Shown piece by piece: positions 1-8,449 of a DNA stretch of 64,000 nt. The DNA is from Prosthecobacter debontii (lineage in GTDB: Bacteria > Verrucomicrobiota > Verrucomicrobiia > Verrucomicrobiales > Verrucomicrobiaceae): positions 416,414-480,413 of the forward strand of contig NZ_FUYE01000003.1 in the NCBI RefSeq assembly GCF_900167535.1, given 5' to 3'. The stretch's first letter is position 1. The number at the start of each line of letters is the position of its first letter. The position numbers and the translations under genes were made by a program. Under the pieces are notes generated by a model. It was not told the DNA's origin. It searched no databases and worked only from the letters and a program-made list of their open reading frames with translations.

Positions 1-594
1 GTCTTGGAATTCACTTTTCATGCTTTGCCGAGCTAGAGCACGCAATTTATGCCGGGCGCGCATGGCTCTCATTTTGACCATCGCGCGCGTCCATCCGGTC
101 AGTTCGGCGATCTCTTGGGTCGAACGCTCTTCCAGGTCCAGCAGCGTGATCACCAGTCGGTCGGGAGGGGATAGCCTGGCCAGTAATTCGTGGACGATCC
201 GATGCGCATCGGCCGCCGAAGAACGCGGTGGTGCTTCGGCCTCGCGGTTCGTCAAGTAATCCAGCCACTCGGTTTCTCCCGGCTGAAAATCCGCCCAGCG
301 CCACTCGGGCCGAGCTTTTTCTGCACGCAACGCATCCAGACAGGTCCGCACGACGAGCCTGCTCACCCAGTGCTCGAAAGGAATCCCCGAGCGCTCTTGA
401 TAGGCATCCAGCTTTTGAAACAACTTCACGAAACAGTCCTGCACCAGATCCTCCTCGCTCTCTCGCCGCGGCAAATGGTTGTGCACCCACCGCCAGACCC
501 AAGGATGCAGATGGGCAATCAAGGCCTCCGCCGCGATGGGATCGCCATCGCGCACACGCTGGAGACAGGCCTGCACATCGAAAGCTTCGGGCAT
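1..594 (-). CDS. ECF-type RNA polymerase sigma factor (3' end outside window)
   Basis: The reading frame is open from an ATG at 594 to the left edge, giving 198 codons without a stop, so the C-terminus is missing. Residues 20-90 look like sigma region 2, with an acidic EDLVQDCFVKLFQKL helix near 48-62. Residues 141-190 look like region 4: LSPPDRLVITLLDLEERS followed by a helix-turn-helix (TQEIAELTGWTRAMVKMR). An in-frame stop lies seven codons upstream, so the start is this ATG or the GTG just before it. There is no clear Shine-Dalgarno sequence. The downstream neighbour, where an anti-sigma factor or target membrane protein would normally sit, is outside the window. The regulon cannot be inferred. 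Confidence 0.9.
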   Translation of the reverse strand, partial: MPEAFDVQACLQRVRDGDPIAAEALIAHLHPWVWRWVHNHLPRRESEEDLVQDCFVKLFQKLDAYQERSGIPFEHWVSRLVVRTCLDALRAEKARPEWRWADFQPGETEWLDYLTNREAEAPPRSSAADAHRIVHELLARLSPPDRLVITLLDLEERSTQEIAELTGWTRAMVKMRAMRARHKLRALARQSMKSEFQD

Positions 595-674
595 CACGAG
601 GCGAGGAATTTATGAGGAAAAGCAGCCACACTGCGAGAACAACGTGAACGACCTCGCTGTGGTAACAGCTTATT

Positions 675-1736
675 TTAATCCGAGTCGGGCAAGCCCGTTA
701 TCTTCGGCAAAGGCGCGAGAACATTCACGGGCCAAGGGCGAAAACGCTCGATGATGCCGGGAGCTAATTCTTTGCTCGTTTCATACCCGCGCCGCAGCAT
801 CTCCATCTTCGCATCGATGTTGTCCACGTGATGCAAGATGACGGCCTCCGGGGTCTTCGGAAGCACCGGAGAGCCAAATTCATACTGTCCATGATGAGAA
901 GCGATCAAGTGCAGCAGATGCATGCGCACCAGATCACTCGCCGGCTCCAGCATAGTCCAGCTTGCCGCCTCAGAACGCTCCATCATGTCCCGCCAGAGCT
1001 TATTGACGAGTTCCAGGCCTAACGAAATGTGCCCCAGCATTTCACCATGCAGTTGATAAGGCTGGCTGAACCCCATTTCAGGGTAGGTGTTTTCCCAGAG
1101 CTTGCCACAGTCGTGAAACAAAACACCTGCGGTTAGCAGGTCGGTATTCAAGCTGGGATAAGTGCCTGCTACGGCTGCAGCACAGCGCATCATCTGGGCC
1201 ACGTGCTCCACGAGGCCTCCGCGGCGAGCGTGATGATTCTCCCGAGCGGCTGCGGTGCGGCGAAATCGCTCCCCATGTTTCTCCAAAAAGAGACTGCACA
1301 CCGTCTTCAAACGGGGATCCCGGATGGCTTCCACCTGCTCAACGATCTTGGCATAATCCACCCGCTGACGTTCAGCCAACTCTGCGTCTCCACTGAGCAG
1401 GGTCTGCTTTTCCTCCTCGGTCAAAAAGCGCAGGCGCGGCTGCCGTGGTTCGATGCCAAACTTGCCAGTATCCACCCACTGCGCAGCTAACTCCAAGAAA
1501 CAGCCACGCTGGAGCTGAGCGGCATCGTGAAACAGCGGGTTGTTATCAAACACCCGCCACACCAGGGAATCTCCCGCATCCAAGAGCCTCACCTCGAGAA
1601 AAGGAGCGCCCCCCGAGGTCTGTTTCTCCACCCGACTATCCACCTGCAAATGCACCCGATAAGGTTGCGGTGAAGGGGCAATAACCTGCCGCAGTTGCGT
1701 CAGCGTCACGAGATCAAGATCAGCGGCGTCATCCAT
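675..1736 (-). CDS. HD-domain protein, YhaM-like 3'-5' exoribonuclease family
   Basis: The protein has 353 residues. Residues about 25-105 look like an OB-fold nucleic-acid-binding part, and residues about 140-330 form an HD phosphohydrolase domain. The HD signature is visible: His178 in GLVEHV, His208-Asp209 in LFHDCGK, a later histidine pair in IASHHGQYE, and Asp in HHVDNIDAKME. The OB plus HD order is that of YhaM/CBF1-type 3'-5' exoribonucleases, so an RNA or ssDNA trimming role is inferred. The start is the ATG at 1736. It lies 54 bp from the M19-like gene on the same strand and about 80 bp upstream of the sigma gene, so the three may be co-transcribed. A signalling HD hydrolase is the alternative. 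Confidence 0.82.
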   Translation of the reverse strand: MDDAADLDLVTLTQLRQVIAPSPQPYRVHLQVDSRVEKQTSGGAPFLEVRLLDAGDSLVWRVFDNNPLFHDAAQLQRGCFLELAAQWVDTGKFGIEPRQPRLRFLTEEEKQTLLSGDAELAERQRVDYAKIVEQVEAIRDPRLKTVCSLFLEKHGERFRRTAAARENHHARRGGLVEHVAQMMRCAAAVAGTYPSLNTDLLTAGVLFHDCGKLWENTYPEMGFSQPYQLHGEMLGHISLGLELVNKLWRDMMERSEAASWTMLEPASDLVRMHLLHLIASHHGQYEFGSPVLPKTPEAVILHHVDNIDAKMEMLRRGYETSKELAPGIIERFRPWPVNVLAPLPKITGLPDSD

Positions 1737-1790
1737 GCGGCAGTGGAAGCCGACTCCATGCCTGGATGCAAGAGCGAAGTCCCCGGAAAC

Positions 1791-3125
1791 TTAAACCGCG
1801 TTCGCCTTCAGCACACGCAGCATGTTCCCACCCAGCACACCACGAATGGTCTCGTCACGGTGCCCCCGCAGGATCATGCCCAGGGTAAACAGCGGCCAAT
1901 TCGTCCACGCGATGCTCTGCTCGGCTTGCGGAGTCGCCCGATAGTCATCTTTGGGCCAAAGATGCTCCCAACGATCCCCTGCCCCTCCTAGAGGCGAGGA
2001 GCCATCGGGCCGTCGCAAGATCTTCGCACGTTCTTCTTTCTCAAAGCGCGATGTGTAAGAGATGTCACAGCCGATGGCCGCATGCTCAGGACCGAAGGTT
2101 TGGATGAGATGATCCAAATGATTCATCAGAGCGACGATATCGCCTGATCCACCCAAGAAACGCGGAATGCAGCACAGGCCCACGAGTCCGCCCGTCTCGC
2201 AAATGGCCTTGATGGTGGAGTCCGGCTTGCCTCGGAAATGCTCATACACCGCTGCACACGTGGTATGGCTGGCCACCATCGGTTTCGACGAGGCACGGGC
2301 CGCATCCTCGGCGGTCTTCCAGCCGCTATGCGCCACATCCACAATCACGCCGAGCTTATTCATCTCCGCCACGACACTGCGGCCGAAGTCACTCAGCCCG
2401 CCATCATGCGGTTCCCCGGCCCCATCGCCGATGGGATTCCGGCGGTTGTAAGTCAGGTGCATCATGCGGATGCCCAGTTCATGGAAGATGCGGATGAAGC
2501 GCCTTTCATCGCGCGTGCTTTCCCAACCTTGAGTTAAAGGCACGCCATTCCCTGTGAAGCATAAACCCACATGGCCAGCTTTTTTCAGCGCCTCAATTTC
2601 TTCCGCTGTCGTGACTTTCGAGAGGGCAGGTTTCAGGCCATCCGTAGCCCGCGTGAAATGCGCCAGACGTTTGATCAGCCGCATCGGATCATTGCCCTCT
2701 TCTCCGGCGTTCTGAAAGATGCAGGTCACTCCTGCCGCATGGAAGGCGTGGAAAAATTCCTCCCGTTCCCGTGCATTCTCCACCCCGCGGCTCATGGTCT
2801 GAGACTCCCGCAGATCACTGAGTTCATCGCGGCTAGCCCCTTCACGAATGGCCGCATTGATCGCCTCCGCATCCACGGCAAATCGGGGAGCGAAGCCATA
2901 AGACTCGAAAACCACAGACTGAAAGTGCAGTTCCCAGGCGTGCTCGATCTGGGCCTGAGTCGGCTTCAATATTCCCAAAGCGATCTCGCGCGGCCGATCC
3001 ATGCTGGGATTTCCCGTTCTCCACAGGTCCTTTTGTTCCTGTCCTTTCACAGAGATGTGGAATCCTGCAGCAAGAGCTGAGGCTAAGGGAAGCTGAGAGA
3101 GCAGTGAACGGCGGGAAAGAGGCAT
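1791..3125 (-). CDS. Peptidase M19 (membrane dipeptidase)-like protein, Tat-exported
   Basis: The protein has 444 residues and begins with a twin-arginine signal (SRRSLL, then a hydrophobic run to about residue 22). The C-terminal two thirds follow the renal dipeptidase TIM barrel: LGIRMMHLTYNRRN, VIVDVAHSGWKTAEDA, MVASHTTC and IGCDIS match the conserved strands with the two later zinc histidines. Two usual M19 metal sites are not evident: where DGHxD is expected I read ELHFQS, and the usual Glu-Gly pair is replaced around FTGNGVPL. Activity as a dipeptidase is therefore uncertain, although membership of the fold family is fairly clear. It is divergent from the lipoprotein gene, with a 121-bp gap. 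Confidence 0.82.
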   Translation of the reverse strand: MPLSRRSLLSQLPLASALAAGFHISVKGQEQKDLWRTGNPSMDRPREIALGILKPTQAQIEHAWELHFQSVVFESYGFAPRFAVDAEAINAAIREGASRDELSDLRESQTMSRGVENAREREEFFHAFHAAGVTCIFQNAGEEGNDPMRLIKRLAHFTRATDGLKPALSKVTTAEEIEALKKAGHVGLCFTGNGVPLTQGWESTRDERRFIRIFHELGIRMMHLTYNRRNPIGDGAGEPHDGGLSDFGRSVVAEMNKLGVIVDVAHSGWKTAEDAARASSKPMVASHTTCAAVYEHFRGKPDSTIKAICETGGLVGLCCIPRFLGGSGDIVALMNHLDHLIQTFGPEHAAIGCDISYTSRFEKEERAKILRRPDGSSPLGGAGDRWEHLWPKDDYRATPQAEQSIAWTNWPLFTLGMILRGHRDETIRGVLGGNMLRVLKANAV

Positions 3126-3246
3126 GGCAGACTTCTACGCCGACTAGCCTCGTAGGCTTTCTTCGCCCGTCTGACCCACAGATACCTTCCCTTTTCTCTC
3201 TCAAGGCGTTAATCTGGCTAAAGAATACCCAGTTCATCCGTTGCAC

Positions 3247-4305
3247 ATGAACACCCAGCACCGGCCTTTTGACTCCATGATCCGCCAGCCCTTTGCCCTT
3301 TTCGCCATCCCTGTGGCACTCACTTTGAGCGCCTGTGGCCCCAAACCAGAGGCTAAAACCTCGGCGACTCCCGCCCCCACTGCCGAAAGGAAGGCCGAAG
3401 AATCAACCCCTCAAGCTGCGGCTGCACCCACCCATCCAGCCCCTGCCGCAGCCGAGGCACCGGCTCCTGAGCCGAAATTCTCCGAGGCACCGGTGGATAT
3501 CGGTGGCTTTGGCAGTTCCGAACCTGCGGAGCGCAAGGACATGCCCTCTCGGGGAGTGATCACACTCGGGCCTGACTCTTGGCAGCATAGCAATGGTGCC
3601 CATTGGGAAACCTACACAGGCACCAGTTTCAAAGCCAAGCGCTGGGGCCGTTACAAGGTCCGCCTCACTTACATCCTCAACCGCAGTGCTCTGGGTATGC
3701 AATTTCGCATGGCGGATCTCGTGGTGAAAAAGTCCCTGCTCAATGCCACCTCTCCACGCAAAACCTACTTGGGCGATATTTACATTTCACAGCCCGGGGA
3801 TGTGCCCTTTGCCTTGCTGACCCCGCCCACTGAAAACGCGGGTTTTGAAATCGTCGAGATCGCTTTGATTCCCACATGTGAAGGCGAAGTCCCTCAGCAG
3901 GAGGCTGATGGCAGCATCGTGCTCAATGCCAAGGACGCCATCACGTGGTCTGAAAACATGCGGTATGAACCCAAGCCCGAGAAAAACTGCCTCGGCTTCT
4001 GGACCTCTGAAGATGACATGGCCGAGTGGGAATTCATCGTGAATAAGCCCGGCCGCTATAAAGTGACCGTCAGTCATGGTTGCGGCGGAGGTAATCACGG
4101 CAGCCAAGTGGAGCTCAAGCTCTCCGATCAAACACTCAAATTCACCACACAGGACACGGGCGGCTTCCAAAACTGGAAAGAAGTCTCCTTGGGCGAGATC
4201 GAAATCAAAGGCTCTGGCAAACAGCGCCTCATGATCGACCCCGTCAACAAGGTCAAATCCGCTGTGCTAGACGTCCAAAAGGTGGTTCTGACCCCGGTGA
4301 GCTAA
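3247..4305 (+). CDS. Predicted lipoprotein with carbohydrate-binding-like repeats
   Basis: A hydrophobic N-terminus ends in a lipobox (ALTLSAC), so the mature protein should be lipid-anchored at Cys. A low-complexity Ala/Pro/Glu linker follows to about residue 80. The rest holds two beta-rich halves, each with a pattern like GRYKVRLTY / GRYKVTVSHGCGGGNHGS and a closing strand, resembling CBM6/DUF5077-type ligand-binding modules. The second half carries SQVELKLSD and KQRLMIDPVN. The function is unknown; binding of a polysaccharide is an inference from fold resemblance. The start could be the ATG at 3247 or the one at 3277; neither has a good Shine-Dalgarno. The 3' end is 15 bp from the convergent tcdA gene. 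Confidence 0.78.
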   Translation: MNTQHRPFDSMIRQPFALFAIPVALTLSACGPKPEAKTSATPAPTAERKAEESTPQAAAAPTHPAPAAAEAPAPEPKFSEAPVDIGGFGSSEPAERKDMPSRGVITLGPDSWQHSNGAHWETYTGTSFKAKRWGRYKVRLTYILNRSALGMQFRMADLVVKKSLLNATSPRKTYLGDIYISQPGDVPFALLTPPTENAGFEIVEIALIPTCEGEVPQQEADGSIVLNAKDAITWSENMRYEPKPEKNCLGFWTSEDDMAEWEFIVNKPGRYKVTVSHGCGGGNHGSQVELKLSDQTLKFTTQDTGGFQNWKEVSLGEIEIKGSGKQRLMIDPVNKVKSAVLDVQKVVLTPVS

Positions 4306-4320
4306 AGCGGGTTCCCCACC

Positions 4321-5109
4321 CTAATCCACGAGGATCCTCACCACCTCAGCCGCCAGGGTGAATCCAAAGGTTCCGGTGACAAACGTCGCGGCACCGAATC
4401 CTGCTGAACAATCGAGCCGCAAGCCCGCCTCTGCGCCTGTTTCTCGTTGAGTCGAGCAGGTGCCGTCAGACTGCGGGTAAATGGCTTTTTCAGAAGAGAA
4501 TACACAGGGCACATCCCAATGCATCGGCCGTCCCTCGGGGCTTTTGGGAAAACCGTGCGCCTCACGCAAACGCCGCCGCACCTGTTGGAGCAGAGGATCG
4601 CTACCTGCCTGTCCCAGATCAGCCGCCTTCACCTGCGTCGCATCTCGCCGACCTCCGGCGCTTCCCGAGACTACCACCGGTAGGTTCAAAGCGCGTGCTT
4701 TGGCGATGATCAGAGCCTTCACATTCGTGCTATCGACGGCATCCACCAGGCAATCGAATCCGGGAGCCAAAAGACGGTCAGCCGTGCTCTCCAAGAAGAA
4801 CTCAGGGATGGCCTGCACCTGACACTCAGGATTGATCTCCTTCACCCGCCGAGCCAACACCTCCACCTTCGGGTGACCGATTGTCGGTGCCGTGGCGGGC
4901 AGTTGGCGATTGGTATTGGTGATGCAGACATCATCCATGTCCATCAGTGTCAGAGAGCCGATCCCGCTGCGGGCCAGGGCCTCGACGGTCCACGAGCCCA
5001 CTCCCCCGACCCCAATCACCGCCACCCGGGCCTGATGCAGACGTGGCAGTGCCTGCATGCCATACAGCCTGCCCATGCCGCCAAAACGCTGAAGATAACT
5101 CTCTGTCAT
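4321..5109 (-). CDS. tcdA: tRNA threonylcarbamoyladenosine dehydratase (TcdA/CsdL-like)
   Basis: A 262-residue ThiF/E1-like protein. It has the nucleotide-binding motif VAVIGVGGVGSW, the following DMDDVCITNTNRQ segment, the DAVDSTNVKALII helix and a late FGAATFVTGTFGF segment. This order matches TcdA, which cyclises the threonylcarbamoyl group on A37 of ANN-decoding tRNAs using ATP. The frame stays open well upstream, but the ATG at 5109 is preceded by a strong Shine-Dalgarno sequence and begins MTESYLQRFGGM, the usual TcdA start, so I place the start there. It is divergent from the metallo-hydrolase gene. Confidence 0.92.
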   Translation of the reverse strand: MTESYLQRFGGMGRLYGMQALPRLHQARVAVIGVGGVGSWTVEALARSGIGSLTLMDMDDVCITNTNRQLPATAPTIGHPKVEVLARRVKEINPECQVQAIPEFFLESTADRLLAPGFDCLVDAVDSTNVKALIIAKARALNLPVVVSGSAGGRRDATQVKAADLGQAGSDPLLQQVRRRLREAHGFPKSPEGRPMHWDVPCVFSSEKAIYPQSDGTCSTQRETGAEAGLRLDCSAGFGAATFVTGTFGFTLAAEVVRILVD

Positions 5110-5117
5110 GCTTGTGT

Positions 5118-5126
5118 CTCCTCCTC
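5118..5126 (-). promoter_or_regulatory. Strong Shine-Dalgarno sequence of tcdA
   Basis: The minus strand reads GAGGAGGAG eight bases before the ATG at 5109. It decides the start, because the frame is open for about 118 further codons upstream. Such a clear ribosome-binding site is uncommon among genes in this window. Confidence 0.85.
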
Positions 5127-5224
5127 TATAGCGCATACGCTGACCTCGGCAAAAAGAGACGAATGTCATGGTTTGAGTTTTCCCGGCACGGCCCTGGCTG
5201 TATCTTTCCCATTTCAAGACTGAC

Positions 5225-6007
5225 ATGGCGGATTTCACCCTCACCTTTCTCGGCACCGGCACCTCTGTAGGCATCCCGATGATCGGTTGTGATTGCGAAA
5301 CCTGCCGGAGCACGGATCCCCGTGACAAACGCCTCCGCTCCAGCCTCTGGATCCGCACGCCGGAAATGAGCTGGCTCGTCGATACCGGCCCGGATTTACG
5401 CACCCAATGTCTGCGTGCAGGTATCCGAGAGGTGGATGCGGCGATCTTCACCCACCCGCACATGGATCACCTGACCGGGTTTGATGAACTCCGCCGTTTC
5501 ACCATCCCTGCGGAGCAATTCATGCCCATCTACGCCATGCCCTCCTGCCTCGCCGTCTTAGAGCGCATGTTCGACTATGCCTTCAACGGAGAAAACCGTT
5601 ATCGGGGGTATTTGAAACCCTTCCCCAAACCCATTCACGGCCCCTTTCATCTGGGTGAAACCCTGGTCACTCCTCTCCCCGTTCAACACGGTAAAGTGGA
5701 AACCGTGGGCTACCTCTTCACCCGACACGAACGCAAACTCTGCGCTTACATCCCGGATGCCAAAACCATCCTCCCAGAGTCTCTGGCGCTGATGGAAGGC
5801 GTAGATACGCTCATTGTCGATGCCTTACGTTACACGGAACATCCCACCCACATGAACTTTCAGGAAGCCCTCGCCATTCAGGCCCATCTCCAGCCACGGC
5901 AGACCTGGTTCACCCATCTTCAATGCGAGATCATGCACAGCCGGGATGAACCGCTCCTCCCGCCGGGTGTCAATCTGGCGTATGACGGATTGGAATTGGA
6001 GTGGTAA
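5225..6007 (+). CDS. Metallo-beta-lactamase-fold hydrolase, PhnP-like
   Basis: A 260-residue MBL-fold protein. The dinuclear metal motif THPHMDHLTG is at residues 76-85 (His77, His79, Asp81, His82), with later ligands near VQHGK and at IVDALRY. GCDCETC at 21-27 matches the extra structural zinc site of PhnP-type phosphodiesterases, which act on cyclic phosphate intermediates. No phosphonate (phn) genes are nearby, so the substrate is probably another small phosphodiester; this is inference. The ATG start follows the divergent tcdA gene by 115 bp. The stop is only 3 bp before the next open frame, so co-transcription with the TIGR03790 gene is likely. Confidence 0.88.
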   Translation: MADFTLTFLGTGTSVGIPMIGCDCETCRSTDPRDKRLRSSLWIRTPEMSWLVDTGPDLRTQCLRAGIREVDAAIFTHPHMDHLTGFDELRRFTIPAEQFMPIYAMPSCLAVLERMFDYAFNGENRYRGYLKPFPKPIHGPFHLGETLVTPLPVQHGKVETVGYLFTRHERKLCAYIPDAKTILPESLALMEGVDTLIVDALRYTEHPTHMNFQEALAIQAHLQPRQTWFTHLQCEIMHSRDEPLLPPGVNLAYDGLELEW

Positions 6008-6010
6008 CTT

Positions 6011-7639
6011 GTGCTCTACCTGTGCCGGATGAGGAATGATTGTTCAGTGAAATGCGCCTCCTGCTTTAACCTCAGCGGGGTTGAGTGGTTTCGGCTTCTG
6101 GCTCTTCTCGTGGTGGGCATCTGGCATCCGCTCCTGGCCCAAGATCCCCCGCCAGCGCTCGACCTCAGCGGCGAAGTGGCCGTCGTTTACAATCCCGATT
6201 TCGCTCAATCTCGCGAACTTGCCGAATATTATGCTCACAAACGTGGCATCTCAGCGGACCGCTTGATCGCCCTGCCCTGCCCGCTCGAAGATGCCATGAC
6301 GCGGCAGCAGTATGATGAACTCATCCGCAAGCCTTTGTTCGAAGCCTTTGTCCGCAAAGGCTGGTGGAGACTCGGAGAGCAGGAGATTCACGATCCCGTC
6401 AGTGGCCGCACCCTGCCTGCCATGACCGTGGCAGAGTCTGCCGTCCGGGTCGTGGTCCTGATGCGTGGCATTCCCTTCCAGATCCAACGCAGCACCCAAA
6501 ACCCCAAAAACACCCAGGAAGATGAGGCCAGCGTCGATAGCGAGCTTAGTTTGTTAGGCCTACCCCGCCAACCGATCGCTGGGGCGCTTCGCAATCCTTA
6601 TTTCAAGCAAGACATGCGCTTCCAGATGTATCAGGGGACCCCGGGTTTACTGCTCGTCGGTCGGCTGGATGGCCCCGACGCCGATACGGTGAAACGGATG
6701 ATCGATGACTCTCTTCTGGCAGAAACCGAAGGGTTACGAGGACGTGCCGTCATCGACTTGGCTCAAAAGACCGGCGCTTATCAGGAAGGCGAAGACTGGC
6801 TCATCCGCAGCACTTTGCTTTTCCGAGAAAAAGGCATCCCCGTCTATGTGGATAAAAGCGAAGCCGTGATTCCCGAACACTGGCCCCTACCGGATACCGC
6901 CTTTTACTTTGGCTGGTACACCACGAATGCCAGCGGGGCTCTCGCCAGTCCTTCCTTCCGTTTTCAACCTGGGGCCATCGCCTGCCATCTGCATTCCTTC
7001 AGCGGAGCGGCTCTACGTTCACCCGACCGCCATTGGGTCGGTCCCTTGCTGAAACAAGGTGCCGCAGCCGCCCTGGGCAATGTGTTTGAGCCTTACCTCA
7101 GCCTCACCGTTCACTTCGATGTTCTCAATCAACGCCTGCTGGAAGGCTACACTCTCGCCGAAGCCGCCTGGAACGCCACCCCCGTGCTGTCTTGGATGAA
7201 TGTCGTTTGCGGGGATCCGCTCTACCGTCCTTATGCTCGCGGCCCTGGTGCTGTGATGGGGGAGGGAAGAGATCGCGACTACGCCCTCTATCAAGGCACC
7301 GCCCTGCGTTATCCCGGCAATGACAGCCGTGCTCTGAAGCAAGCTCTGACAGAACTCGCCGAAAGCCGTAACAAGCCTCATCTCCTGGAACTTACTGCGC
7401 TCCTCTCCGCCAGCGAAGGCAAAGAGGCCGAAGCCATCGAGCTGCTCGAGCATGCTCTCAGCCTCTACGTCATCGCTGGCGATAAAGCCCGGGCTCAGCT
7501 CTACCAAGCCATTCTCTATCAGGAAGAAAACCGGCCCGCCGATGCGAAAGCCGCGCTGAAAAAACTGCTCACCGATCCCGACCAAACCAAGCTGCCTGCC
7601 GCTCAAGCTGCCAGTGTGATCTATGACAAGATCCCTTGA
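6011..7639 (+). CDS. TIGR03790 family protein (exosortase-associated), secreted
   Basis: Up to 542 residues. An N-terminal hydrophobic segment (FRLLALLVVGIW, cleavage likely after LLAQ) precedes EVAVVYNPDFAQSRELAEYYAHKRGI, the hallmark opening of TIGR03790. VRVVVLMRGIPFQIQ and the late WNATPVLSWMNVVCGDPLYRPY segment also fit. Residues about 430-540 look like a TPR-type helical tail. The family's function is unknown, but it is reported only in genomes that encode exosortase. A PEP-CTERM protein at 53.5 kb agrees with that. The start may be the ATG at 6029 rather than the first codon given. The last 19 bases overlap the convergent nucleotidyltransferase gene. Confidence 0.87.
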   Translation: MLYLCRMRNDCSVKCASCFNLSGVEWFRLLALLVVGIWHPLLAQDPPPALDLSGEVAVVYNPDFAQSRELAEYYAHKRGISADRLIALPCPLEDAMTRQQYDELIRKPLFEAFVRKGWWRLGEQEIHDPVSGRTLPAMTVAESAVRVVVLMRGIPFQIQRSTQNPKNTQEDEASVDSELSLLGLPRQPIAGALRNPYFKQDMRFQMYQGTPGLLLVGRLDGPDADTVKRMIDDSLLAETEGLRGRAVIDLAQKTGAYQEGEDWLIRSTLLFREKGIPVYVDKSEAVIPEHWPLPDTAFYFGWYTTNASGALASPSFRFQPGAIACHLHSFSGAALRSPDRHWVGPLLKQGAAAALGNVFEPYLSLTVHFDVLNQRLLEGYTLAEAAWNATPVLSWMNVVCGDPLYRPYARGPGAVMGEGRDRDYALYQGTALRYPGNDSRALKQALTELAESRNKPHLLELTALLSASEGKEAEAIELLEHALSLYVIAGDKARAQLYQAILYQEENRPADAKAALKKLLTDPDQTKLPAAQAASVIYDKIP

Positions 7640-8442
7640 GTCTTGCGGACACGGATGAGCAGGTCGTTTAACGATTGCCGAGCACTTTCTTCGGGTGCTT
7701 CACGGAGTGAGCTGGCCTGATGGGCCGCCTCTAACTCTGCCCGCAAACGCTCAAACTCACTCCGGTAAAAAGCTAAATCTGTGTCGGTAAGAGTGGCCTG
7801 TTCTGGACCGTTTAGCTTGCGAGCAATTAAATCTGGGAGATACGACAGACGAAAGCTCTCATTCAAAGTCACGAGATTGGCTTCAACCTCACCCGTGCGC
7901 ATCATCCAGCTGCCTGTCAGCAGCACTCGATAGACATAAAGCAGCGGCTTCACGCGAGGCGGTTGCTCCTTCAAAAACAGTTCCCACTGCGTGTGCACAA
8001 AACCAAGATAATGATGCGAGTGGTGTCGGGTGATGCATCCCTTCGCGATGTCCTTAAGCTCTTGATGCTCGGGAGTCGTGTGAACGATTAAGGGTGAATA
8101 GAGCTGCTCCAACACATACCCATTCTTTTTGAGCAACAGGCTGAAGAACTTCTTCACATCGTGAGATACGATATCCATTTCCAGCCCCTCAATGATGCGA
8201 CTGTCCTCAACGGTTTCATCTTTCACCTCCAGCCCCAACACCCGCTCCAGAGGGAGAATGTGAGCTCCTCGAAGATCGAAATCCGAATCGGGTGAAGGAA
8301 AGCCATAGAGGTGCGCACCGCTAATTGTCGCAAACAAAAGTGGATAAGGCTGTGCCGATGTGATGCGCAGGAGACGTGGGTCGTCAGTCATGAGGGTAGG
8401 CTCCGAAAAAGGATCATTCCCGATCAGGGATTCGGAAATCAT
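7621..8442 (-). CDS. RlaP-like (DNA polymerase beta superfamily) nucleotidyltransferase
   Basis: A 273-residue protein of the RlaP/YcgL-type nucleotidyltransferase family (Pfam PF10127 by recognition). Visible signature: SGAHLYGFPSPDSDFDLRG at residues 41-59 (catalytic Asp54 and Asp56) and a third carboxylate, Asp90, in LEMDIVSHDVKKFF, followed by VLEQLYSP. All three carboxylates of the minimal fold are present, so it is probably active. RlaP proteins are known next to RNA ligases in RNA-repair loci; the substrate here is unknown, and no ligase is in view. It starts 7 bp after the stop of a paralogue. A later ATG at 8391 is an alternative start. Confidence 0.88.
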   Translation of the reverse strand: MISESLIGNDPFSEPTLMTDDPRLLRITSAQPYPLLFATISGAHLYGFPSPDSDFDLRGAHILPLERVLGLEVKDETVEDSRIIEGLEMDIVSHDVKKFFSLLLKKNGYVLEQLYSPLIVHTTPEHQELKDIAKGCITRHHSHHYLGFVHTQWELFLKEQPPRVKPLLYVYRVLLTGSWMMRTGEVEANLVTLNESFRLSYLPDLIARKLNGPEQATLTDTDLAFYRSEFERLRAELEAAHQASSLREAPEESARQSLNDLLIRVRKTQGILS

Positions 8443-8449
8443 CCATGAT

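Noticed and set aside
47-631. 194-codon open frame on the minus strand over the sigma factor gene
   Set aside because: Its composition (Arg/Ala/Gly-rich) is that of a shifted frame; the neighbouring frame gives a clear sigma factor.
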